A DNA stretch of 43,113 nucleotides from Nodosilinea sp. LEGE 07298 (GTDB lineage Bacteria; Cyanobacteriota; Cyanobacteriia; Phormidesmidales; Phormidesmidaceae): positions 1-43,113 of the forward strand of contig NZ_JADEXE010000019.1 of NCBI RefSeq assembly GCF_015207265.1. The letters run 5' to 3'. The notes beneath the pieces were generated by a model. It searched no databases. It was given only the letters and a program-made list of their open reading frames with translations, and had not been told where the DNA came from. Positions 1 to 7,892 of the stretch are shown here, one piece after another; within the stretch, counting starts at the first letter, position 1; each line of letters begins with the position of its first letter. The position numbers were made by a program, and so were the translations under genes.

Positions 1-42
1 CGTGCAGTCGTTCTTCGAAAGGCGACCACTGCTACAGCGCTC

Positions 43-684
43 ATGAACGGGGGTGCTGACCTTCTCTCAGACCCTGCAATCCGCCAATCTAGCTGTCGCG
101 TCACCTCTATGTACTTGACATTTGATACCGAGCGCAAACAGGCCGAAGAAGCCCTCCGCGTTGCCGAAGAAAACTATCGCAGCATCTTTGAAAATGCCCT
201 CGAAGGAATTTTCCAATCCTCCCCAGAGGGCTACTTCATCAGGGTCAATCCAGCCCTGGCGAAGATTTACGGCTACGACTCGCCCCACGACATGATCCAA
301 AGCATTACCAATATTTCAAAACAGCTCTATGTGGATGCAGAAAGACGGGCAGAATTCATCACCGCCATTGAAAAGCACGGCACCATCAAAGATTTTGAAT
401 ACCGTGGCTACTGCAAAAATGGCAGCATTATCTGGACTCAAATTGATGCCCGTGCGGTCACCGATGGCAATGGCAGAGTGATCTACTACGAAGGCATTGT
501 GCAGGATATTACTGAACGTAAGCAGCAAGAAGAGTCTTGGAAGCAGCAGTTACAGGAATTACAGATCGAAATTGACCATAAGCAGCGGGCGCGTCAAGTC
601 GCTGAAATCAGCTCAACGGACTATTTTCAGAAGTTGATGGCCGAAGCCGATAATTTAAGAAATTTTAATAATGAGTGGAGTTAA
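43..684 (+). CDS. PAS-domain sensor protein (5' end may lie outside window)
   Basis: Soluble protein with one clear PAS fold at about residues 45-165. A helical linker (ERKQAEEALRVAEENYR) leads into the fold, which ends at the usual DITERK segment. No histidine kinase, GGDEF or cyclase domain follows, only a charged helical tail containing ARQVAEISSTDYFQKL. It therefore probably acts by protein contact rather than as a kinase. The frame is open back to base 1, so the true start may lie outside; ATG at 43 and ATG at 109 are the in-window choices. The stop is 3 bases before the ParA-like gene, and its last codons carry that gene's GGAG ribosome site, so the two are probably translationally coupled. 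The ligand or cofactor cannot be told from sequence. Confidence 0.8.
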   Translation: MNGGADLLSDPAIRQSSCRVTSMYLTFDTERKQAEEALRVAEENYRSIFENALEGIFQSSPEGYFIRVNPALAKIYGYDSPHDMIQSITNISKQLYVDAERRAEFITAIEKHGTIKDFEYRGYCKNGSIIWTQIDARAVTDGNGRVIYYEGIVQDITERKQQEESWKQQLQELQIEIDHKQRARQVAEISSTDYFQKLMAEADNLRNFNNEWS

Positions 685-687
685 CCC

Positions 688-1446
688 ATGGCCGAAGTTG
701 TATTAGTGCATTCCTTTCGCGGTGGTACCGGAAAATCTAACACCACCGCCAATTTAGCGACCACGATCGCCCGCACGGGCAAACGGGTGGCGGTGATCGA
801 CACTGATATTCAATCCCCTGGTATTCACGTGTTGTTTGGTATGGAACAGGTCGATTCCCAAACCACGCTCAACCAATATTTGTGGGGCAACTGTTCTGTA
901 GAAGAAGTCGCCCATGATGTCAGCCCCGATGAGGTGAAACAGAATGGGGGAAAGGTGTTTTTACTGCCGTCGAGTAGTGATGCGGGTGATATTACCCGAA
1001 TCTTGCACGAAGGGTATGACGTGCGTCTATTGAAAAAAGGCTTTGCCAGCCTGATCAAAACTCTCACCCTGGACTATGTCTTTGTGGATAGCCATCCAGG
1101 GCTGAATGAAGAAACCCTGCTCTGCATCGCGGTTGCCAACACGCTGATCGTGATTTTGCGCCCCGACCGTCAAGACTTTCAGGGCACTGCCGTGATGGTG
1201 GATTTAGCCCAAAAGCTCAAGGTGCCCAGAATTTTGATGGTGGTGAACCGGGTGATGCAAAATTCTGACCCGGAGATGGTGCGCCAACAACTGGAAGCCA
1301 AATATGAGGTGCCCGTCGTCGGGGTGTTGCCCAACTGCGACGAGATGATGCAACTCGCCAGTAGCGATCTGTTCTCCCTGCGATATCCCGACCATTCCCT
1401 GACCCAGATTTACCACCAGGTGGCCGATAAAGTTATGACCACCTAA
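688..1446 (+). CDS. ParA/MinD-family P-loop ATPase
   Basis: A 252-residue deviant Walker ATPase. The N-terminus carries the signature-lysine P-loop GGTGKSN at about residues 12-18, then VAVIDTDIQSPG (switch I / Walker A' region) and DYVFVDSHPGL (Walker B region). The fold is that of MinD/ParA/FleN proteins, which dimerise on ATP and position cargo or gate partner proteins. It is not next to a parB, minC, minE or flagellar gene, so chromosome partition or division-site placement is unlikely. It sits between a PAS protein and a SulP transporter with tight spacing (3 and 25 bases), which suggests it relays a PAS-sensed signal or places the transporter. The fold is clear; the cellular role is inference. 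Confidence 0.9.
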   Translation: MAEVVLVHSFRGGTGKSNTTANLATTIARTGKRVAVIDTDIQSPGIHVLFGMEQVDSQTTLNQYLWGNCSVEEVAHDVSPDEVKQNGGKVFLLPSSSDAGDITRILHEGYDVRLLKKGFASLIKTLTLDYVFVDSHPGLNEETLLCIAVANTLIVILRPDRQDFQGTAVMVDLAQKLKVPRILMVVNRVMQNSDPEMVRQQLEAKYEVPVVGVLPNCDEMMQLASSDLFSLRYPDHSLTQIYHQVADKVMTT

Positions 1447-1471
1447 GCCCTTTCGCAATACTGGCTCAGCC

Positions 1472-3724
1472 ATGAAAGTTTCCCCCCACAAGTCCCAACT
1501 ACCTCAATTAACCCTAGGCACCCAAGTGCGTCAGGAATTACAGCCTGCTCGGCTTATTCCCACGCTGACAGCAGGGTTGATTACGGGAGTTCTGCTGGTG
1601 ATTTATGCCATTTCAATGGCGGCGCTGATCTTTACGGGTCCCCTAGCAGAGTTTATTTCCGTAGGTATTGGTTTAACGCTGTTTGCCGCGATCGTGACCG
1701 CCGTGGTTGTGGCGTTGACTAACTCAATGCCAGGAATTGTGACCATGCCCCAAGATTCCCTAGCGATCATTCTGGCGATCATGGCTGGGGCCATTGCCGC
1801 TCAACTTCCAGCCTCTGATGCGGCTCTATTACCAACGGTCATTATGGGCCTGGCGATCGCGACCGGCATCGTCGGCATTGTCTACTTTTTAATCGGCTCC
1901 TTCAAACTCGGCAATTTAATTCGGTTTATTCCCTATCCGGTCGTGGGCGGCTTTTTGGCAGGCACGGGTTACCTACTGGCCCAGGGTGCCTTCAACGTGA
2001 TGACAGACCAGTTCTTTAACCTGGCAAATTTACCCGCTTTGCTGGCTCCAGCAATGGCTGTGCGTTGGCTACCGGGTTGCGCGACTGGCTTGGCTTTAGT
2101 TCTGTTGCTGAGACGCTATCACAGTGTATTTATTTTGCCAGGCGTCATCGTTGGCGGCACTCTCGTCTTTTACTTAACCCTCTGGCTCACCCAAACCCCC
2201 ATCAGCAGCGCTCAAAACTTGGGGTTGCTGTTTGGCGCTTTCCCGGAAGGTGGACTGTGGCGACCTTTGCACTGGTCAATGCTAACTCAAGTCAATTGGG
2301 CACTCATTTTGGGGCAGGTCGATAAAATTGCCACCGTAGTACTGTTATCCGTGATTGCCCTTTTACTCAACGTGTCGGGCATTGAGCTGGCTGCTCGTCA
2401 AGATATCGACCTAAATCAAGAACTGCGATCAGCCGGGATAGCCAACGTGTTGGTGGGCTTAGGCGGTGGCATTGTTAGTTTCCACTCGTTGGGGTTATCC
2501 GTTTTAAGCTGCGCCAAAATTAACGCCAAGAGCCGCCTAGTCGGTATTTTAGCCGCCATTATTTGTCTGATTACCCTCCTCATGGGCGAAACCTTGGTGA
2601 CCCTGTTTCCTAAGCCGATGTTGGGCGGTATCGCTCTATTTTTAGGCTTAAGCTTTCTGGTGGAGTGGGTTTACGATGCCTGGTTTAAGCTGCCAAAAAC
2701 GGACTACGGCATTGTAATTCTCATCCTCTGTGTGATTGCTACCCTGGGTTTTTTGCAAGGGGTAGGAGTCGGGTTGGCGGTGGCAATCGCTTTATTTGTC
2801 ATCAGCGCTAGTCGGGTCAACGTCACCAAGTACACACTTTCCGGGGCCACCCACCAGAGCCACACGGCCCGCAGCTTACCGCAAACTCGGATTCTTCAAG
2901 AAGAAGGCGAGCAGATTTACATTCTCGATTTACAGGGGTTTCTCTTTTTTGGCACGACAAGTACTCTGCTCAATCGCATTCAAGAGCGGCTGCACGATGA
3001 TCGCTTGCAACCGCTGAAGTATGTGGTGCTGAATTTTCAGGCGGTCAACGGTCTAGATTCTTCGGCGGTGCTCAGCTTTGTGAGGCTCAAGCAGCTCTTG
3101 CAGCAGCAAGATATCAAGCTGGTGCTGACCCATCTCAGCCCTGCGATTCGGACGCAGCTAAAACGCGGCGATTGTTTGTTGCCCGATGATCCGGTTTGCC
3201 AAGTCTTTCCCGATCTTGATCGCGGTTTAGAGTGGTGTGAAAACGACCTGCTGGGCGTAGTTCCCCTGCGGCGCGCCCGCACTCTGCCGCTGCTGCTTCA
3301 GCTTAACAACCTGTTTCCTCAACGCGATGTCGCCGCCGAGTTTATCGATTACCTGGAAGAATGGGACGCCGAACCAGGGGAATACATCTATCAGCGGGGT
3401 CAGCCCGCCGATACCCTTGATCTGATCGAAGTGGGGGAGGTGGCCGTGTATCTAAATGGGCAACAGGAACAAAATCATCGCATTCAAGCTCTAGGCGCAG
3501 GCAACGTGGTCGGAGCGGTAGATTTTTTCCGTTACTCAAATCACCAAACTACAGCAATCGTCGAAGCCCCCAGTACCCTCTATCGATTAACGATAGAGAG
3601 CTTCCAGCGCATGGAAAAAGAGCAACCCAAGGTGGCCACAGCGTTTCAGGCGGCGGTGATTCAAATTTTGGGCGATCGCCTCACCTATGCCTACAAAGAG
3701 ATTGCCGACCTGCTGCGATCGTGA
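1472..3724 (+). CDS. SulP/SLC26-family anion transporter with STAS and CNB-like domains
   Basis: A 750-residue inner-membrane protein. Residues about 30-445 hold ten or more hydrophobic segments with the SulP signature RFIPYPVVGGFLAGTGYL near 151-168. A STAS domain at about 480-590 contains the LDSSA motif, the usual regulatory Ser region. The C-terminal 130 residues resemble a cyclic-nucleotide-binding fold (GEYIYQRGQPAD, then GAVDFFRYSNHQTTAIV), but the phosphate-binding arginine of a normal cassette is missing. Family members move bicarbonate, sulfate or other anions; the substrate here is unknown. It is the last gene of a PAS-ATPase-transporter unit, followed by a hairpin at 3735-3758. 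The SulP-STAS-CNB layout also occurs in other cyanobacterial and fungal SulP proteins. Confidence 0.93.
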   Translation: MKVSPHKSQLPQLTLGTQVRQELQPARLIPTLTAGLITGVLLVIYAISMAALIFTGPLAEFISVGIGLTLFAAIVTAVVVALTNSMPGIVTMPQDSLAIILAIMAGAIAAQLPASDAALLPTVIMGLAIATGIVGIVYFLIGSFKLGNLIRFIPYPVVGGFLAGTGYLLAQGAFNVMTDQFFNLANLPALLAPAMAVRWLPGCATGLALVLLLRRYHSVFILPGVIVGGTLVFYLTLWLTQTPISSAQNLGLLFGAFPEGGLWRPLHWSMLTQVNWALILGQVDKIATVVLLSVIALLLNVSGIELAARQDIDLNQELRSAGIANVLVGLGGGIVSFHSLGLSVLSCAKINAKSRLVGILAAIICLITLLMGETLVTLFPKPMLGGIALFLGLSFLVEWVYDAWFKLPKTDYGIVILILCVIATLGFLQGVGVGLAVAIALFVISASRVNVTKYTLSGATHQSHTARSLPQTRILQEEGEQIYILDLQGFLFFGTTSTLLNRIQERLHDDRLQPLKYVVLNFQAVNGLDSSAVLSFVRLKQLLQQQDIKLVLTHLSPAIRTQLKRGDCLLPDDPVCQVFPDLDRGLEWCENDLLGVVPLRRARTLPLLLQLNNLFPQRDVAAEFIDYLEEWDAEPGEYIYQRGQPADTLDLIEVGEVAVYLNGQQEQNHRIQALGAGNVVGAVDFFRYSNHQTTAIVEAPSTLYRLTIESFQRMEKEQPKVATAFQAAVIQILGDRLTYAYKEIADLLRS

Positions 3725-3734
3725 TGCAGAGTAT

Positions 3735-3758
3735 GGCTAGGTATTTGCATACTTAGCC
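3735..3758 (+). terminator. hairpin after SulP gene
   Basis: Ten-base arms GGCTAGGTAT and ATACTTAGCC pair with one G-T wobble around a 4-base loop, 11 bases after the SulP stop. There is no long T tract, so this is a probable rather than classical terminator. A second hairpin (GGCAAAC ggt GTTTGCC, 3904-3920) lies further on in the 325-base gap before the next gene. A TTGACA at 3856-3861 could be part of a promoter for that gene, but no good -10 is evident. Confidence 0.4.
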
Positions 3759-4049
3759 CAAATCAGCTGTATACCTTTGTGAGTTAAACCTCACTTACAA
3801 AACCACCGGCCAGGGCTGCGAATTATCTTGTGATATTCCGGTACTGGTCGGTTTCTTGACAACTAACATCAAATCCGCTTTAGCTACCCTCGGCTTGCGT
3901 AGGGGCAAACGGTGTTTGCCAAAAAAATCCCAACTTCAGAACTAAGACTGCATACTCACCCTATATAAGCCGTATTAGCCTGCAAGGGCATAGCTTTGTT
4001 CATCCCTAACAACAAATCCAGGGTCAGATACCAAATCGGAGCAACTTCT

Positions 4050-5087
4050 ATGAAAAAAAACCTGAGCATTGATGGCGGCTTTTGTGGATTGATGGTGACG
4101 ACAATGCTGGCCAGCGCTTTTGGTTCTAGCGCGATCGCCGACCAACCCACCGTTGCCACCGTTCAAAATCTCATCGCTGGCGATCGCGCCTGCTATGTCG
4201 ATATCATTGATGTGGGGGGAGTGTACTCTACAGAATATGCTGATTTTGAGATTTGCGAACAAGATTTAGTTGGTAGAGACGTGCAGCTTACCTATGAGTC
4301 GGGCACCATTACGGCTGCCTCGTGTCAGGGTGATCCGGCCTGTAGCGAAACTGAAACGGTGATGCTGATTACCCAGGCTGAAATCGTCGAGACCCCGACA
4401 GTGGGCAGTATCCATGACGTTATCGTAGGCGACAGAGCCTGTGATATTGGATTTACAGATGAAACGGGAGAACTGTGGTATCGCCAGGCGACCTTTGAAG
4501 TTTGTGATCCAGATTTAGTCGGTGACACCGCGCAATTTACCTATGAGGTGACAGAGATTGCAGCCTATGCTTGCCAGGGCGAGCCAACCTGTGAGCAAAC
4601 CGATGTCGTGACTCTGATTACTGCGGTTGAGGTTCTGTCTGCCGCAGAGACCGATCCGTCAGATATCGGGGATCGAAGCCGGGTACAGGATCTTCCTGAT
4701 GGCAACTATCGCTACTGGAATGCTACTACCAGCGATGTGATCGTTTCTGATGAAACGCTATTGACTACTGGCGGTACGCTGTTTCTCTTTCGCAAGCAGG
4801 ACAATGCCATCAATGGGGTGTTCTCCTATGTTGGCGAAGAAGCCATCTGCGTGAGCGGCCAGGTTAACGGCAACACTGTCAGCGGCACGGCCATCCAAAC
4901 CGGTCAGGGGCTTTCCGTCGTGAGTACTGGAGAATCTTTCGCGAATTTTGGCCCAAGTGAGGCTTTGTCTCTTCGCCGGGGTCGCCGGATCAGCAGTGAG
5001 CAGATCCGTTACGACAGTGCCCTTTTGAATCTAGCTGAACTCAATCGAATCAATGCCGGTACGGTCGTTCCTCCTGGAGGATGCTAG
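4050..5087 (+). CDS. exported protein with tandem four-cysteine repeats
   Basis: The start is placed at ATG 4050, with GGAG eight bases upstream and a good signal peptide ending near SSAIADQ; an in-frame TTG at 3996 would add 18 residues. The mature protein opens with two tandem copies of a roughly 80-residue unit. Shared landmarks are GDRAC, a (E/D)xC pair before (D)LVG, xTYE, ACQG or SCQG, then C-x-(E/Q)-T and LIT. Each copy has four cysteines in the same order, so disulfides are likely in the periplasm or outside the cell. The last 120 residues form a different domain (DLPDGNYRYWNA) that I believe recurs in secreted cyanobacterial hypotheticals. Function unknown. It lies just upstream of the CHAT/TpsB pair but separated by 171 bases. 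Confidence 0.8.
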   Translation: MKKNLSIDGGFCGLMVTTMLASAFGSSAIADQPTVATVQNLIAGDRACYVDIIDVGGVYSTEYADFEICEQDLVGRDVQLTYESGTITAASCQGDPACSETETVMLITQAEIVETPTVGSIHDVIVGDRACDIGFTDETGELWYRQATFEVCDPDLVGDTAQFTYEVTEIAAYACQGEPTCEQTDVVTLITAVEVLSAAETDPSDIGDRSRVQDLPDGNYRYWNATTSDVIVSDETLLTTGGTLFLFRKQDNAINGVFSYVGEEAICVSGQVNGNTVSGTAIQTGQGLSVVSTGESFANFGPSEALSLRRGRRISSEQIRYDSALLNLAELNRINAGTVVPPGGC

Positions 5088-5258
5088 AACCCATGGCACT
5101 GGCCTCTAAAAGTATGATCCTTGATTTCTCGTCACCCAGAATCCTTGTATAGCAAGAATTCTAAAAAGCATCTCACCTTAGCAGTCCAGTGCCCAATCTG
5201 TAGGGCTGAGCCAACTTTTATCAGAGATAATCGTTCTAGTTTGCGCCTAGTTGGCTGA

Positions 5259-7847
5259 GTGTTTCGCTATATGCAATGGTTCCACCGCTTTAGATGGTCT
5301 CGAACTTTCAAATTCTGCCTCGGCATGATTTTGGGCACCGCGATCGCCTGTAGTCCAATCCTCAACCAGGGTTGGAAATTCGCTGCGGTTCCGGCAGCAT
5401 TTGCCCAGGCCTCTACTGCGATCGCAGCCACCCCAGCCGAAAACCTAATCGATCAGGGTCGCCAAGCCTATGCCGCCCAGCGCTTCACCGAGGCCGTAGC
5501 CACCTGGGAAGAGGCCGCAACAATATTCTCCAATCAACCCCTGAACCAAGCGCTGGCTCTCAGCTATCTCACCGCCGCCTATCAACAACTCAGCCAGTGG
5601 GAGGCGAGCGATCGCGCCATTACCCGCAGCCTAGACCTACTAGCCACCACCCCTGACTCCACCCAAAAGCTAGTCGTCAGTGCCCAGGTCCACAATACCC
5701 TCGGCAGCCTGCAATTTGCCCAAGGGCAAACCCAGGCCGCCCTAGAAACCTGGCAAACCGCTGCCGATCTGTATGCTCAAACCGGGGACGAAGCTCGCTA
5801 TTTCAACTGTCTTTTAAACCAAGTCCAGGCTCAGCAGTCCCTTGGCTACTATCAGCAGGCGCGAAATACCCTGGCTGTGCTAGAGCAGCGCTTGCCGGAA
5901 CAGTCGCCGCCGCTACAGGTGCTCGGCTATCAGCGTTTGGGGCAGACCTATCGATTGCTGGGCGACCTAGCGATCGCGCAAGCCCACTTACAAACTGCTC
6001 TGGATCTGGCTCAGCGAGAGAACCTAGCAACTGCTGCCATTCTGCTAGGGCTGGCCAATACGGCTCAGGGGCAGGAAGATTGGCAGGGTGCGATCGCCCT
6101 ATACCAACAAGCCGAACAGTCCCCTGAAGCCGAGATCCGCCTTAAGTCCCGACTGAATCAACTCAAGCTATTCGTTCGGCACGATCCTGATATGGCGCTT
6201 AAGCTTGCGGCCATTCTGCCGAGTGACCTGGGCCAAATGCAGCCGGGGCGCAGCCAAATCTACGCCTACATCAACACCGCCCAGAGCTTACTTCAGCTCA
6301 AAACCCCTGCCGAAGTTGAAACCGCTGCCCGTCTGCTGGCTCAGGCCATCCAGCACAGCATCGCTTTGCAAGATACTCGTGCCGAAGCCTATGCCCAAGG
6401 CTATCTGGGCCATGCTTACGAAATCTCCCAGCAGTGGCCTGAGGCGCTACAACTGACCGAGCAAGCCCTGAACCTGGCGCAATCTCTCAACGCTGCCGAC
6501 ATCGCCTACCAGTGGCACTGGCAATTGGGTCGCCTGCTTAACCAACAGGGCCAACAAGAAGCGGCTTTACCAGCCTATCGGGCTGCCTTCACAGGCCTCC
6601 AATCGCTCAAACAAGATTTGGTCAACCTCAGCGATGACTTACAGTTCTCGTTTCGAGACAGTGTCGAGCCAGTCTACCGAGAGCTAGTCGATCTGCTGCT
6701 GCAACCTGCACCTCAAGCAGGTCTCCCTCCTGCCGCCCGCTTAGCCGAAGCCCGATCTGTCCTAGAAGCATTGCAAATTGCCGAACTCAACAACTTTTTC
6801 AGAACCGCCTGCCTAGAGGCTCAGCAGGTCAATCTTGAGGAGATAAGCCAGAGTACCACCGCCATCATCTATCCGATTATTCTGCCAGATCGGCTGGAAA
6901 TTATTGCCAGTTTGCCGGGGCAGCCCCTGCGGCAATTTACCAGCGCAGTACCCCAGGCAGATCTGGAGCAAACCCTGCTGGCCTGGCGACAAAATCTCGA
7001 AAAACGGTTCACCGCCCCCGAAGGCAGAGCCCTCGGTCAGCAGCTCTACCACTGGCTGATTGTGCCGATGCAGACAGCTTTGGCAGAAACCCAGACTCAA
7101 ACGCTGGTGTTTGTGCTAGATGGAGCCCTGCGGAATGCTCCAATGGCCGCGTTGTACGACGGCGATCGCTACTTGGTAGAAGACTATGCGATCGCCCTCT
7201 CCCCCGGTCTCCAACTCCTCGGCCCCCGCCCTTTGCAGTCAACTCGGGTATCGGCTCTGCTGGCAGGGCTGACAGAATCCCGCCACGGCTTCAGCGCCTT
7301 GTCCAATGTGGATGACGAAATTCAAACCATTCAGGCGCTGTTAGATAGTCAGGTGCTGCTGAACCAAGATTTCACCACCACCGCCCTGGCTCAGCAGGTG
7401 ACCAACTCTGAACGACCGGTTGTCCATTTGGCCACCCACGCTCAGTACAGCTCGAACTTAGCAGACACCTTTATTCTGGCTTGGGATCGTTCCATCCCGG
7501 TAAAAGAGTTGAGCAGTTTGTTGAGAACCGGTGACCAAACCCGCCTGGAACCCATTGAGCTACTGGTGCTCAGCGCCTGTGAGACAGCCACTGGAGATAG
7601 CCGGGCCGCCCTGGGCCTGGCCGGTATTTCGCTACAGGCCGGTGCCCGCAGCACTCTGGCTTCGCTGTGGAATTTAGACGACGCTTCGGGAGCATACTTC
7701 GTCGGTCAGTTTTATCAGGCCCTGGCCCAGCCCCAAACAACGAAAGCGGCCGCCCTGCGCCAGGCTCAACTGGCCTTGCTAAATCACCCTGACTATCGCC
7801 ACCCCACCTACTGGTCGGCCTATGTGCTGGTTGGAAACTGGCTGTAG
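5259..7847 (+). CDS. exported CHAT-domain protein with TPR repeats
   Basis: 862 residues from GTG 5259; ATG 5271, four codons later, is equally possible. The N-terminus is a signal peptide followed by AFAQAS. About residues 60-470 are tetratricopeptide-type helical repeats (ALSYLTAAYQQLSQWE and similar). The C-terminal 300 residues are a CHAT domain (caspase-HetF-associated with TPRs), a clan CD cysteine peptidase fold. The His of HLATHA (about 727) and the Cys of LSACETATGD (about 774) are both present, so the catalytic dyad is intact. The downstream gene, 46 bases on, encodes a ShlB/FhaC-type pore; CHAT-TPR proteins paired with TpsB pores recur in cyanobacteria. A periplasmic or surface protease or scaffold role is inference. 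Confidence 0.92.
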   Translation: MFRYMQWFHRFRWSRTFKFCLGMILGTAIACSPILNQGWKFAAVPAAFAQASTAIAATPAENLIDQGRQAYAAQRFTEAVATWEEAATIFSNQPLNQALALSYLTAAYQQLSQWEASDRAITRSLDLLATTPDSTQKLVVSAQVHNTLGSLQFAQGQTQAALETWQTAADLYAQTGDEARYFNCLLNQVQAQQSLGYYQQARNTLAVLEQRLPEQSPPLQVLGYQRLGQTYRLLGDLAIAQAHLQTALDLAQRENLATAAILLGLANTAQGQEDWQGAIALYQQAEQSPEAEIRLKSRLNQLKLFVRHDPDMALKLAAILPSDLGQMQPGRSQIYAYINTAQSLLQLKTPAEVETAARLLAQAIQHSIALQDTRAEAYAQGYLGHAYEISQQWPEALQLTEQALNLAQSLNAADIAYQWHWQLGRLLNQQGQQEAALPAYRAAFTGLQSLKQDLVNLSDDLQFSFRDSVEPVYRELVDLLLQPAPQAGLPPAARLAEARSVLEALQIAELNNFFRTACLEAQQVNLEEISQSTTAIIYPIILPDRLEIIASLPGQPLRQFTSAVPQADLEQTLLAWRQNLEKRFTAPEGRALGQQLYHWLIVPMQTALAETQTQTLVFVLDGALRNAPMAALYDGDRYLVEDYAIALSPGLQLLGPRPLQSTRVSALLAGLTESRHGFSALSNVDDEIQTIQALLDSQVLLNQDFTTTALAQQVTNSERPVVHLATHAQYSSNLADTFILAWDRSIPVKELSSLLRTGDQTRLEPIELLVLSACETATGDSRAALGLAGISLQAGARSTLASLWNLDDASGAYFVGQFYQALAQPQTTKAAALRQAQLALLNHPDYRHPTYWSAYVLVGNWL

Positions 7848-7892
7848 CCCTATAATGCGATCGCCATTACCACAGCTTCCTGAAAATCTGCG

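Noticed and set aside
688-1446. Chromosome-partition ParA or septum-site MinD
   Set aside because: No parB, parS-like, minC or minE gene adjoins it; the context is a sensor and a transporter.
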